A DNA stretch of 64,000 bases. Source: Planomonospora parontospora (lineage in GTDB: Bacteria > Actinomycetota > Actinomycetes > Streptosporangiales > Streptosporangiaceae). The notes beneath the pieces are model-generated. The model was not told where the DNA came from and did not search any database. It worked only from the letters and a program-made list of their open reading frames with translations. Where the stretch lies: positions 186,001 through 250,000 of the forward strand of contig BMQD01000003.1 of NCBI GenBank assembly GCA_014647935.1, in the 5' to 3' direction. This document shows, piece after piece, positions 1 to 7,802 of this stretch. Position numbers and translations under genes: made by a program. Within the stretch, counting starts at the first letter, position 1. Every line of letters starts with the position of its first letter.

Positions 1-1
1 G

Positions 2-955
2 ACGAGCGGCCACCTCCTCGGCGGTGCGCTGGCCGCGATACTCGTCGGGCCGTACACCGCGGTGCTGTGCATGGCGGTGGTCCTGCTCGTGCAGGGCTTC
101 TTCTTCGCCGACGGCGGCCTGACCGCGCTGGGCGTCAACATCACCCTCATGGGCCTGGTCACCGTCCTGGCCGGCTGGGGCGTCTTCCGGCTGATCACCC
201 GGAGCCTGCGCGGCCGCACCGCGATCACCGCGGCCTCGTTCGCCGCCGCGCTGGTCTCGGTGCCGGCCTCCGCACTGGCCTTCACCCTGCTGTTCTGGAT
301 CGGCGGCACGGCGCCCGTCGAGATCGGCACGGTCGCCGCCGCCATGGGCGGCGTGCACGTGCTGATCGGCATCGGCGAGGGCCTGATCACCGCGGTCACC
401 GTCGGCACCGTGCTCGCCACCCGCCCCGACCTGGTGTACGGCGCGCGCGGCCTGGCCGCCCCGCTGGTGCTGCGCGGCCCCGGCGGCGAGAGCACGGTGG
501 CCCCGCAGGCCCCGGCTCCGGCCGCCACCCCGCGCCCGGCGCGGCCGTTCCTGCTGGCGGGCGCCGGCGTCACGCTGCTGCTCGCCGGGGGCGTCTCCCA
601 CCTCGCTTCCGGAGACCCGGACGGGCTGGAGCGGGTCGCCGAGGACGAGGGCTTCCTCGGCCAGGCCACCGACCACGCGCTCGGCTCGTGGGCGCTGGCC
701 GACTACGGCGAGGTGGGCGGCGTCCCGCTCTGGGTCGTCGGACCCGTCGGGGTCGGGATCACGCTCCTCGTCGCGGGCGCCGTCGCGTACGCCGCGCGCC
801 GCCGGAAGGGCGGCGCGCCGGGCGGGACCCGCGAGACCGCCGAGGCCGCCAAGACCGGCGGGTCCGTCGAGGCCGCCGAGACTAGCAAGGTCGGCGGGGC
901 CGCCAAGGTCGGCGGGACCGGCGGGACCGGCGGGACCGGCGGGACCGCAGCCTGA
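2..955 (+). CDS. cbiM: Cobalt/nickel ECF transporter S component, CbiM-CbiN fusion (5' truncated by window)
   Basis: Membrane-embedded substrate-capture component of an energy-coupling-factor importer for Co2+ or Ni2+. The start codon lies left of the window; the frame is open from base 2. The visible part opens inside the CbiM core with TSGHLLGG and goes on through FFADGGLTALG, both typical of CbiM/NikM transmembrane segments. After an Ala/Pro-rich linker a second module follows: one membrane helix, the PDGLE motif and a last helix near the C terminus. This is the CbiN/NikN-like partner fused in cis. The tail is low-complexity Gly/Thr/Lys. The T component (cbiQ) starts 40 bp downstream and the ATPase follows it, so the transporter is complete. 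The metal-binding N terminus is outside the window, so cobalt and nickel cannot be told apart. Confidence 0.88.
   Translation, partial: TSGHLLGGALAAILVGPYTAVLCMAVVLLVQGFFFADGGLTALGVNITLMGLVTVLAGWGVFRLITRSLRGRTAITAASFAAALVSVPASALAFTLLFWIGGTAPVEIGTVAAAMGGVHVLIGIGEGLITAVTVGTVLATRPDLVYGARGLAAPLVLRGPGGESTVAPQAPAPAATPRPARPFLLAGAGVTLLLAGGVSHLASGDPDGLERVAEDEGFLGQATDHALGSWALADYGEVGGVPLWVVGPVGVGITLLVAGAVAYAARRRKGGAPGGTRETAEAAKTGGSVEAAETSKVGGAAKVGGTGGTGGTGGTAA
911..946 (+). repeat. 9-bp tandem repeat, 4 copies, inside the cbiM tail
   Basis: Four perfect head-to-tail copies of GGCGGGACC. In frame they encode Gly-Gly-Thr repeats at the very C terminus of the CbiM-CbiN protein, after its last membrane helix. 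The unit is a multiple of three, so copy-number change would alter tail length without breaking the frame. Confidence 0.9.
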
Positions 956-995
956 TGCCCGCCGTACGGCGGGCGGAGCCCGGAAGCCGTCGCCG

Positions 996-1760
996 GTGAG
1001 CGCGGGCCACGGGCACCGGCTCCACCGGCCGGGCGACACGCTCGTCCACCGGCTGCCGCCGCAGTGCAAGCTCGCCGCGGTCATCGCGTTCGCGCTGACC
1101 GTAGTGGCCACGCCGCGTGAGTGGTTCGCCGCGTTCGGGGCGTACGCGCTGCTGCTGGCGGGGGTCGCCCTGGCCGCGCGGATCCCGCCCGGCTTCGTGC
1201 TCCGCCGGATGGCGGTCGAGATCCCGTTCGTGCTGTTCGCGGTGGCGATCCCGTTCATCGGGACGGGGGAGCGGGTGGCGGTCGCGGGGCTCTCGCTCAG
1301 CGTGCCGGGCCTGTGGGCCGCGTGGAACATCCTGGCCAAGGCCACCCTGGGGGTGGCCGCGAGCATCCTGCTGGCGGCGACCACCGAGCCGAGGCTGATG
1401 CTGCTGGGCGCGCAGCGGCTGCGGCTGCCGCCGCTGCTGGTGCAGATCGCCATGTTCATGCTCCGCTACATGGACGTGGTCGCGGGCGAGATGCGCCGGA
1501 TGCGGGTGGCCAGGGAGTCGCGGGGGTTCGCCGCCAGGGACGTCCGGCACCTGCCGGTGGTCGCCCGGTCGGCGGGGGCGCTGTTCATCCGCTCCTACGA
1601 GCGGGGCGAACGGGTCCACCTGGCCATGCTGAGCCGCGGTTACACCGGTTCCATGCCGGTCGTCGTCGACCTGGCCGCGTCGGCGCGGCAGTGGCTCGTC
1701 GCCGCTATGCTGCCGGGCGCGGCGCTGGTGGCGCTGCTCGGCAACTGGGGGATGGCATGA
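996..1760 (+). CDS. cbiQ: ECF transporter T component (transmembrane), CbiQ family
   Basis: Energy-coupling transmembrane protein (254 aa) linking the S component CbiM to the ATPase CbiO. About five hydrophobic segments can be seen. The family's two cytoplasmic coupling motifs with the Ala/Ser-Arg-Gly signature appear as ESRGF (about residue 174) and SRGYTG (about residue 214); these contact the ATPase. The GTG start is preceded by a weak purine-rich stretch. The stop overlaps the first candidate start of cbiO in an ATGGCATGA arrangement, which suggests translational coupling. Confidence 0.9.
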   Translation: MSAGHGHRLHRPGDTLVHRLPPQCKLAAVIAFALTVVATPREWFAAFGAYALLLAGVALAARIPPGFVLRRMAVEIPFVLFAVAIPFIGTGERVAVAGLSLSVPGLWAAWNILAKATLGVAASILLAATTEPRLMLLGAQRLRLPPLLVQIAMFMLRYMDVVAGEMRRMRVARESRGFAARDVRHLPVVARSAGALFIRSYERGERVHLAMLSRGYTGSMPVVVDLAASARQWLVAAMLPGAALVALLGNWGMA

Positions 1761-1887
1761 CGGCGTCTCGGCGACCGGAGGAGGTCTCGGCGGCGTCTCG
1801 ACGACCAGGGGACGGCATGACGGCGTCCCGGCGATCGGAGGACGGCGCGGCGGTGTCTCGGCGGCCGGAGGAGGTCTCGGCGGCGTC
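1755..1887 (+). repeat. Duplicated start-codon/ribosome-site segment at the 5' end of cbiO
   Basis: Two interleaved imperfect duplications. A unit carrying GCATGACGGCGTC occurs at 1755 and again 60 bp later at 1815. A 33-bp unit containing CCGGAGGAGGTCTCGG occurs at 1765-1797 and 1855-1887 with one mismatch. The spacings (60 and 90 bp) are multiples of three, so the cbiO frame stays open. Each copy carries Shine-Dalgarno-like GGAGGA, giving several alternative starts for one ATPase. Confidence 0.75.
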
Positions 1888-2608
1888 GCTGGAGGTGAGC
1901 CGGCTCGCCTACGCCTACCCGGACGGGACGCAGGCCCTGTTCGGCGTGGACCTGCGGGTGGAGCGCGGGGAGCGGGTCGCGCTGCTCGGGCCGAACGGCG
2001 CGGGCAAGACCACCCTGGTGCTGCACCTCAACGGCATCCTGACCGCCGGGCACGGCACGGTGACCGTGGCCGGGCTCCCGGTCGCGAAGGAGTCCCTGCT
2101 GGAGATCCGGCGCCGGGTCGGCCTGGTCTTCCAGGACCCCGACGACCAGCTCTTCATGCCGACCGTCCGCGAGGACGTCGCCTTCGGCCCCGCCAACCTG
2201 GGGATCCGCGGCGAGGAGCTCCAGCAGCGGGTCGAGGACGCGCTGGAGCAGGTCGGCATGCTGGAGGCGATCGACCGCCCCCCGCACCACCTGTCCTTCG
2301 GCCAGCGCCGTCGGGTGGCGGTGGCGACCGTGCTGGCCATGGAGCCGGAGATCCTGGTGCTGGACGAGCCGTCGTCCAACCTCGACCCGGCCTCGCGCCG
2401 CGAGCTCGCCGAGATCCTGCGGAGCCTCGACGTGACGGTGCTGATGGTCACCCACGACCTGCCCTACGCCCTGGAGCTGTGCGAGCGCTCGCTCATCCTG
2501 TCCGGCGGGGTGATCGCCGCCGACGGGCCGACCCGGGAGCTGCTGGCCGACGCCGAACTGCTGGCCGCGCACCGGCTGGAGCTCCCGTACGGTTTCACCG
2601 TCGCCTGA
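1757..2608 (+). CDS. cbiO: ECF transporter ATPase component, CbiO family
   Basis: ABC-type ATPase that powers the CbiMNQ metal importer on the cytoplasmic face. Walker A GPNGAGKTT, a Q-loop in VFQDPDDQLF, signature LSFGQ, Walker B ILVLDEP and the switch His in MVTHD are all present. The first start (ATG 1757) overlaps the cbiQ stop, but the first 40 or so residues are a repetitive Ser/Arg/Glu stretch absent from usual CbiO proteins, which begin near the LEVSRLAYAYPDG segment. ATG 1817 and GTG 1853 (GGAGGA about 8 nt upstream) are credible alternatives. The longest form is given because the whole segment is open and coupled to cbiQ. Confidence 0.85.
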   Translation: MTASRRPEEVSAASRRPGDGMTASRRSEDGAAVSRRPEEVSAASLEVSRLAYAYPDGTQALFGVDLRVERGERVALLGPNGAGKTTLVLHLNGILTAGHGTVTVAGLPVAKESLLEIRRRVGLVFQDPDDQLFMPTVREDVAFGPANLGIRGEELQQRVEDALEQVGMLEAIDRPPHHLSFGQRRRVAVATVLAMEPEILVLDEPSSNLDPASRRELAEILRSLDVTVLMVTHDLPYALELCERSLILSGGVIAADGPTRELLADAELLAAHRLELPYGFTVA

Positions 2609-2693
2609 GGTGCGGCCACCGTGTGAGGTGCCGGCCACCGTGTGAGGTGCCGGCCGCCGTGTGAGGCGTCGGCCACCGTGTGAGGCGCCGTCC
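2605..2693 (+). repeat. 19-bp tandem repeat just after cbiO
   Basis: About four and a half imperfect copies of a 19-bp unit, consensus GTGAGGTGCCGGCCACCGT. The first, shorter copy overlaps the cbiO stop codon. The array lies between cbiO and the convergent gene on the other strand. No hairpin-plus-T-tract terminator is evident inside it. Confidence 0.75.
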
Positions 2694-2775
2694 GGGATGT
2701 CGCGGGACCGTCGGCCGGTGCGCCGCGGAGTCCGCGGCGGCAGGCCGATCAGCGGGGCGCCGGGGCCGTCCCCGT

Positions 2776-4248
2776 TCAGGCCGGCCCGGTGTACGGCCGG
2801 CCCGCCCTGGCGGCCTCCAGCAGGCCCCGCGTCAGGACCGTGCCCCGGGGCCATCCCGTCGCCATGAGCTCCTCCAGGCCCCGGGGCGCCGCTTCGCCGC
2901 CCTCGGGGGCCAGGGCGTTGACGTCGGCGAGGAGCCGGTCGGCCAGCAGCGCCAGGGCCGAGGCGCCGGATCCGCGGTAGCCCCAGCTCAGCCTCCGGCG
3001 CCGGTCCATGGGCGCGGGGTAGAGCACGCCGTCCCGGGTCCGCACCCAGACGGGGGAGTCCAGGATCACCTCGGCCAGAGGGCTGGTGGCGGGCAGCCGT
3101 TGCGGGACGGCGACGTGCAGCGTCCCGTTCCCGGTGCGGATGACCGGGGCGTCGGTCTCGGGGTCGAGCAGCGTCTCGACCGCCGACCGGTCCGGGTCCA
3201 GGAGCGTGAAGGCGGCGGTGCGGCGCGCGGGGACCAGCCGCTCGGTCCACTCGGCGCCCGGAGCGCTGTCGGGCTCCACGGTCTCGGGATTGCCGAAGGG
3301 GAAGTCGGCCCCGCCGTCCCACAGCATGGCCTGACGGACGCAGGCGGCGGCGAGGACGTCGTCGCGGGAGAGGATCTCCAGCCATCCGGCGCGCCGGACG
3401 GAGCGGTCCACGTCGTCCGGCACGGTGTCGGGAACGGGGAGCGGGACGGCGGCCACCACCGTGGTCCCGGGGACCTGGATCCGGTCGAGGGCCGCCAGGT
3501 CCCGCGCGGCCGCCTCGGCGGCGCGGTGCTGCCAGATCCGGGCCAGGTTCGTCAGCACCCGCTGGGCGGGGCTGCCCGGCTCGACCAGGGAGGCCAGGCA
3601 CAGCACCGGGACGTGGTTCTGGACGGGGACGGCCGGCGCCACGACGGGCGGGGCGCCCGGGTGCCAGGCCTTCAGCAGTTCGGGGACGCGCAACTCGAAC
3701 GGCCAGAAGGGGACGGGCGCGCCGACCGCCCGCGACAACGCGGACCAGGGCACCTCGTAGACGCGGTCGGGGAAGGCGGGCAGGACTCCGCGCAGCGCGG
3801 GGCCGTCGAAGCCGAAGTCGCCCCCCACGGCGGTGATCGCGGCGGCGGACGGCAGCCTCCGGGCGGCCTCGGCCAGGGTGTCGTCCCCGCCGAGCGGGTG
3901 GTCCCACACCACCCACACCGGCCCGGCCGCGGTCCGCCAGCCCAGCGCCGTCGCGGAGCGGTCGGACCAGTCCACGACGGTCTCCGTGCCGAGGTACCGC
4001 GCCGGTCGGCGGGCGGCGGGCCAGTAGCCGATCGGGACGCGGTCGCGGAGCTCGGGGGCCGTCCGCGCGGCCCACCGGTAGACGTCCTCCGCGTGCCAGT
4101 ACGGCCGGCCGCAGGCGTCGTATCCCGCGAGCCTGGCGAACACGCCGTCGTCCACCGCCCGCCGCGTCCGGCTCGGCGGGACGCCGAGCAGGCGGGCGCA
4201 CCCGTCCGCGTCGAGCCGTTCAGGTTCGGGGCTTCCGGTGAACCTCAT
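2776..4248 (-). CDS. Hypothetical protein with N-terminal excisionase-like HTH
   Basis: About 490 aa, soluble, function not recognised. Residues about 12-60 (ARLLGVPPSRTRRAV to GRPYWHAEDVYRW) look like a helix-turn-helix/winged module of the excisionase type, in which a residue pair such as YW precedes a final recognition helix. The rest is mixed alpha/beta with no motif I know; it has no signal peptide or membrane segment. The ATG at 4248 (MRFTGSPEPE) is preferred. A further in-frame ATG lies 36 nt upstream in AT-rich DNA and neither has a strong ribosome site. It runs convergent to cbiO and stands alone. It could be a regulator, but the large C-terminal part leaves this open. Confidence 0.65.
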   Translation of the reverse strand: MRFTGSPEPERLDADGCARLLGVPPSRTRRAVDDGVFARLAGYDACGRPYWHAEDVYRWAARTAPELRDRVPIGYWPAARRPARYLGTETVVDWSDRSATALGWRTAAGPVWVVWDHPLGGDDTLAEAARRLPSAAAITAVGGDFGFDGPALRGVLPAFPDRVYEVPWSALSRAVGAPVPFWPFELRVPELLKAWHPGAPPVVAPAVPVQNHVPVLCLASLVEPGSPAQRVLTNLARIWQHRAAEAAARDLAALDRIQVPGTTVVAAVPLPVPDTVPDDVDRSVRRAGWLEILSRDDVLAAACVRQAMLWDGGADFPFGNPETVEPDSAPGAEWTERLVPARRTAAFTLLDPDRSAVETLLDPETDAPVIRTGNGTLHVAVPQRLPATSPLAEVILDSPVWVRTRDGVLYPAPMDRRRRLSWGYRGSGASALALLADRLLADVNALAPEGGEAAPRGLEELMATGWPRGTVLTRGLLEAARAGRPYTGPA

Positions 4249-4573
4249 TGCCTCAGGTAAACATATAAGGCATAAAACCCGCATACATCCGATCAGTCCT
4301 GGCCGTTATCGGCCAGTCGTTGCCGGAGGGACTTTCCCGCAGGTCGATGGAGAGCGCTTTCCTGTTCGGCTGGCGATCACCCGGGCGCACGAGGAGGCGG
4401 CGGCGGCCGCCGGGGTCGATTCCTCCGACGACCTCGGAGCCGTGCGCTCCTCCCGGCCGTGCCACACGGAGCGTCCCCTGTCGTGCCGGAGGGGGCCGCC
4501 GGACCGCGTGAGCACGGATGCGGCGATGGCGAAGTAAAGTAGGTCTGCCTCTCGTGCTCGACTAGGAGGATCG
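4249..4573. other. Intergenic region upstream of the STAS gene
   Basis: No convincing gene. An AT-rich patch (4249-4290) covers the likely promoter of the leftward HTH gene. A TAAAGT hexamer at about 4535 resembles a -10 element for the rightward STAS gene, but no good -35 was found. Open frames across the stretch show no family resemblance. Confidence 0.5.
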
Positions 4574-4912
4574 ATGAAACTACGGCTGGCTCGCCGGGCC
4601 GTCGGCGACGCCGTGGTGGTGGCGGTCGAGGGAGAGCTCGACCTGTTCACCGCGCCCTTCCTGCGGGACGAGGTCCGTGAGGCGATCAAGCTCGACGGCT
4701 CCCGGCTGGTGCTCGACCTGACCGCGCTGTCCTTCATGGACTCCAGCGGGCTCTCGGTGCTGATCGAGGCGTGGCGGCTGGCGACGAGCCAGGGCGGGGG
4801 CGTCGCCCTCGCCGCCCCCCAGGCGCCGGTCGCGCGGATCCTGCGCACCACCGGCCTCGACCGCCGGATCAAGGTCTTCGCCGACGTCGGCACCGCGGTC
4901 GGGGAGCTGTGA
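4574..4912 (+). CDS. STAS-domain anti-anti-sigma factor (SpoIIAA/RsbV-like)
   Basis: A 112-aa single STAS domain. In this family the unphosphorylated protein binds an anti-sigma kinase and frees a sigma factor; phosphorylation of a Ser in a DSSG-type loop blocks binding. Here the loop reads FMDSSGLSV with Ser57 as the likely acceptor, and the N-terminal VEGELDLFTAP strand-helix is typical. A strong ribosome site AGGAGG sits 7 nt before the ATG. No partner kinase or sigma factor is adjacent. The nearest PP2C phosphatase with a HATPase domain is at about 15.7 kb, and a link between them is only a guess. Confidence 0.88.
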   Translation: MKLRLARRAVGDAVVVAVEGELDLFTAPFLRDEVREAIKLDGSRLVLDLTALSFMDSSGLSVLIEAWRLATSQGGGVALAAPQAPVARILRTTGLDRRIKVFADVGTAVGEL

Positions 4913-4989
4913 CCCGATCTGACGATTCCCTGGCGTTCCCCGGGCGAGATTTACCCCACCCTGAGTAGAACTTCATTCGGTCTCCGCGT

Positions 4990-4995
4990 TAAAGT
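4990..4995 (+). promoter_or_regulatory. Candidate -10 element of a leaderless SDR transcript
   Basis: TAAAGT lies six bases before the ATG of the dehydrogenase at 5002, with no ribosome site between. If used, transcription would start at or next to the start codon. No clear -35 is seen. Confidence 0.35.
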
Positions 4996-5001
4996 CCGCT
5001 C

Positions 5002-5775
5002 ATGGACCTGAACGGAGCAGCAGCAATCATCTCGGGCGGTGCCAGCGGCCTCGGCGAGGCCACGGCCCGCGATCTCGCCGCGCACGGTGCGACCGTGGTC
5101 GTCGCCGACCTGAACGAGGAGCGCGGCAAGGCCCTCGCCGACGAGCTGGGCGGGGTTTTCGTCAAGACCGACGTGTCCGACGAGGAGCAGGTGCAGGCGG
5201 CGGTGGACGCCGCGGTGGCCACCGGCAAGCCGCTGCGCGTGGTGATCAACAGCGCCGGCATCGGCTGGGCCACCCGTACGGTGAACCGCGACGGCTCGCC
5301 GCACGACCTCGCCTCCTACCGCAAGGTCATCGAGGTCAACCTGATCGGCACCTTCAACCTGATGCGCATCGGCGCCGCGGCCATCGCCAGGACCGAGCCG
5401 GTCGACGCGGACGGCCAGCGCGGCGTGGTGATCAACACCGCCTCCGTGGCGGCGCTGGAGGGCCAGGTCGGCCAGGTGGCGTACTCCGCGTCCAAGGGCG
5501 GCATCGTCGGCATGACGGTCCCGGCCGCCCGCGACCTGGGCGCGGTGGGCATCCGGGTCAACACGATCTGCCCGGGCATCATCGACACCCCGATCTACGG
5601 CTTCTCGCCCAACGCCGACGAGTTCAAGGCCAAGCTGGTCGCTCCGGTGGTCTTCCCCAAGCGCATGGGCCTGGCCTCCGAGTTCGCCCACCTGGTGCGC
5701 TCGCTGATCGAGAACGACTACATGAACGCCGAGACCATCCGCTTCGACGGCGGCATCCGCTTCCAGCCCAAGTAG
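5002..5775 (+). CDS. Short-chain dehydrogenase, 3-hydroxyacyl-CoA dehydrogenase type II-like
   Basis: A 257-aa classical SDR. The cofactor loop [10 protein letters not shown] near residue 11, the N-S-A-G structural motif, and the catalytic Y161SASK165 with an upstream Ser (NTASVA) are all present. The overall pattern, including the segment [17 protein letters not shown], resembles the HSD17B10/type II 3-hydroxyacyl-CoA dehydrogenase group, which oxidises 3-hydroxyacyl-CoA with NAD+. The enoyl-CoA hydratase gene begins 9 bp downstream, so the two probably perform consecutive beta-oxidation steps. The exact substrate cannot be read from sequence. Confidence 0.88.
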   Translation: MDLNGAAAIISGGASGLGEATARDLAAHGATVVVADLNEERGKALADELGGVFVKTDVSDEEQVQAAVDAAVATGKPLRVVINSAGIGWATRTVNRDGSPHDLASYRKVIEVNLIGTFNLMRIGAAAIARTEPVDADGQRGVVINTASVAALEGQVGQVAYSASKGGIVGMTVPAARDLGAVGIRVNTICPGIIDTPIYGFSPNADEFKAKLVAPVVFPKRMGLASEFAHLVRSLIENDYMNAETIRFDGGIRFQPK

Positions 5776-5784
5776 GAGTCACCG

Positions 5785-6579
5785 GTGTCCGACGTCTCTC
5801 CCGACGCCAAGACGGCCTCCGACGAAGTCCTCGTCGAGGTCGACGGCGGCGTCGCCGTTATCACGATCAACCGGCCCAGGGCCAAGAACGCCGTCAACGG
5901 CGTCGTGGCCCGTGCCATCGCCGCGGCCCTGGACGAGCTGGAGGAGCGTAAGGACGTCTCCGCCTACGTGCTGACCGGCGCGGGCGGCACGTTCTGCGCG
6001 GGGATGGACCTCAAGGGCTTCCTCACCGGGGACTTCCCGGTCGTCGAGGGCCGGGGGTTCGGCGGCCTCGCCGAGGCCCCGCCGAGCAAGCCCCTCATCG
6101 CGGCGGTCGAGGGGTACGCCCTGGCCGGCGGCTGCGAGCTGGCGCTGGCCTGCGACATCATCGTCGCCTCCGAGGAGGCCAAGTTCGGGCTGCCCGAGCC
6201 CAAGCGCGGCCTGGTCGCCGGAGCGGGCGGCGTGATGCGGCTGCCGCGGCGCATCCCGTACCACATCGCCATGGAGATCGCGCTGACCGGCGACCACTTC
6301 CCGGCCTCGCGGCTGTACGAGGTCGGCCTGGTCAACCACCTCACGCCCGTGGGCGGGGCGCTGGGCAAGGCCCTGGAGCTGGCGCGCAGGATCGCGGCGA
6401 ACGCACCCCTGGCGCTCGCCGCGACCAAGCGCGTGATCGTCGAGTCCGCCGACTGGAGCCTCGACGAGATGTTCAAGAAGCAGGGCGAGATCGTCAATCC
6501 GGTGTTCGGCTCCAAGGACGCCATGGAGGGCGCGGCGGCCTTCGCGGAGAAGCGCGCTCCGCAGTGGAAGGGCGAGTAG
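5785..6579 (+). CDS. Enoyl-CoA hydratase/isomerase (crotonase) family protein
   Basis: A 264-aa crotonase fold enzyme acting on acyl-CoA thioesters. The oxyanion-hole elements are visible as CAGMDLKGF near residue 72 and EGYALAGGCELALACD near residue 110; FGLPEPKRGL follows, carrying a candidate catalytic Glu. The GTG start lies 9 bp after the upstream dehydrogenase, giving a two-gene operon. A perfect 12-bp-stem hairpin follows the stop. Its reaction could be hydration or isomerisation. Confidence 0.88.
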   Translation: MSDVSPDAKTASDEVLVEVDGGVAVITINRPRAKNAVNGVVARAIAAALDELEERKDVSAYVLTGAGGTFCAGMDLKGFLTGDFPVVEGRGFGGLAEAPPSKPLIAAVEGYALAGGCELALACDIIVASEEAKFGLPEPKRGLVAGAGGVMRLPRRIPYHIAMEIALTGDHFPASRLYEVGLVNHLTPVGGALGKALELARRIAANAPLALAATKRVIVESADWSLDEMFKKQGEIVNPVFGSKDAMEGAAAFAEKRAPQWKGE

Positions 6580-6590
6580 CGCCTTAGACC

Positions 6591-6625
6591 GCACGCGCCC
6601 GGCCTGCTCGCGTCCGGGCGCGTGC
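6591..6625 (+). terminator. Hairpin terminator after the SDR-crotonase operon
   Basis: A perfect 12-bp inverted repeat (GCACGCGCCCGG / CCGGGCGCGTGC) with an 11-nt loop begins 11 bp after the crotonase stop. No T-tract follows, as is common for high-GC actinobacterial terminators. Confidence 0.65.
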
Positions 6626-6720
6626 GACGCCCCCGGAGTGCGTACGGTGAAGGTGTGGGCGCGTGCGGCGTGGGCACGGGACAGGCCCACGGTGACGGCT
6701 CCATGAGGCCAGGAGAGCGC

Positions 6721-7365
6721 ATGTACGACCACCCGGGGGCGACCCCTCCCACCACCCGATCCACCGGTGCGCGGCTCCGGCGCAGCGCGGGCAGCCTGGC
6801 CGCGGGGGCCGCCGGGGCCGGCATGCTCGTCATCCTCCTGGTCGCCGCCATGTGGGCGATCGAGGTCGCTGACTACGTGCTGCCCGGCGAGTTCGACGAC
6901 TACGGCATCCGCGCCTGGAACCTCGAGGGCCTGACCGGCGTCTTCCTCGCCCCGTTCCTGCACGCCGACTTCGCCCACCTGATGGCCAACTCGCTGCCCC
7001 TGCTCGTCCTGGGCTTCCTGGCGGCCCTGCGCGGCCTGGGCCGCTTCCTGATCGCCAGCCTGATCATCATCCTGGTCAGCGGCCTGGGCGTCTGGCTCAC
7101 CACGGACCCGAGGTTCGTCACGGTCGGCGCGAGCGGCCTGGTCTTCGGCTACTTCGGCCTGGTCGTGGCCCGCGGCCTGTTCGACCGCCGCCTGCTCGAC
7201 ATCGTGATCGGCGTCGGCGTCGCGGCGGCCTACTACTCGATCATCTGGGGCGTGCTCCCCACCCAGGAGGGCGTCTCCTGGCAGGGCCACCTCTTCGGCC
7301 TGCTCGGCGGCGTCCTCGCCGCCTGGATCGTCCGCCGCAAGCGCCCCGCCCTTCCCGCCTACTGA
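6721..7365 (+). CDS. Rhomboid family intramembrane serine protease
   Basis: A 214-aa polytopic membrane protein with about six hydrophobic segments. The rhomboid catalytic dyad is visible as VGASGLVFGY with nucleophile Ser138 and a later WQGHLFG with His190. The preceding HADFAHLMANSLPLLVLG is the conserved His/Asn segment of the second helix, in which the Asn helps form the oxyanion hole. ATG 6721 was chosen because GGAG lies just upstream and it removes a 33-residue extension lacking family similarity. It would cleave membrane proteins within the bilayer; its substrate is unknown. Confidence 0.88.
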   Translation: MYDHPGATPPTTRSTGARLRRSAGSLAAGAAGAGMLVILLVAAMWAIEVADYVLPGEFDDYGIRAWNLEGLTGVFLAPFLHADFAHLMANSLPLLVLGFLAALRGLGRFLIASLIIILVSGLGVWLTTDPRFVTVGASGLVFGYFGLVVARGLFDRRLLDIVIGVGVAAAYYSIIWGVLPTQEGVSWQGHLFGLLGGVLAAWIVRRKRPALPAY

Positions 7366-7435
7366 CCCCGTACGGCCTGCGCCGTCCTCCTCGCGAAACC
7401 CTGGTGCGGGATCCCATCGACGGCAGGAGTGGCGT

Positions 7436-7595
7436 ATGGAAGAGCCGCTCGGAACCGACAAGATGAGCGTCACCTTCCCGTCCGGCCCTGTCGTGATCGT
7501 CACCTCGGACGTTCCGCACCTGCGCCCTGGTCTCCGAGCGCGAGCGCGTAGCGGTGGTTCACGTGGACAAGCTCAAGTCAACGACTCGATCCTGA
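7436..7595 (+). pseudogene. C-terminal fragment of a PIN-domain toxin, frameshifted
   Basis: The first frame reads SGPVVIVTSDVPHL, matching the end of PIN ribonucleases where a conserved T-S-D precedes the last strand. One base further the neighbouring frame continues ALVSERERVAVVHVDKL to a stop at 7593. Removing one C near 7529 would join the two into a normal PIN C terminus. The N-terminal half with the first acidic residues is missing and no antitoxin gene is next to it, so this looks like a decayed toxin. The assignment rests on a short stretch. Confidence 0.45.
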
Positions 7596-7619
7596 AGGGT
7601 CGGAGCTTGCGGCTCCTGC

Positions 7620-7674
7620 TCCTGTCTGACGGACAGGAATAGGCCGCAAGGTGAGAGGCGAACCCCTCACCTTG
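7620..7674. other. Two consecutive hairpins
   Basis: Hairpin one is TCCTGTC/GACAGGA with a 5-nt loop (7620-7638). Hairpin two is CAAGGTGAG/CTCACCTTG with a 10-nt loop (7647-7674). They follow the PIN fragment and may be leftover terminators or the end of a lost mobile element; the sequence does not decide. Confidence 0.5.
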
Positions 7675-7753
7675 GGTCGGTTGACGGCAGCCCCGGCATG
7701 GAGACCATACCGAGGGCGAGAGCCTCCTTCGTGTCCGGGGTCGCAGAGTTATG

Positions 7754-7795
7754 CTGTCAAAGACGCAGCATATGCTGTGCGTATGACAGTAAAGT
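7754..7795 (+). promoter_or_regulatory. Symmetric operator and -10 element upstream of the HTH-MNT gene
   Basis: A nested dyad, CTGTCA-N6-CAGCATATGCTG-N6-TGACAG, is exactly symmetric about position 7771.5. The right arm runs into TAAAGT (7790-7795), a plausible -10 element ending 7 nt before the GTG start of the regulator gene. This suggests autorepression and a leaderless transcript. Confidence 0.6.
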
Positions 7796-7802
7796 GCGGA
7801 GC

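Noticed and set aside
1640-4201. An 853-codon leftward frame across cbiO and the HTH gene
   Set aside because: It crosses two genes, contains only Arg/Ala/Pro-rich translation, and the alternative frames have recognisable proteins.
4238-4537. A 99-codon rightward frame before the STAS gene
   Set aside because: No ribosome site, no recognisable domain, and it overlaps the start of the leftward HTH gene.
7620-7674. Twin hairpins as the right end of an IS200/IS605-type element
   Set aside because: No TnpA or TnpB remnant is present within 1 kb and no left end was found; the hairpins alone are not enough.
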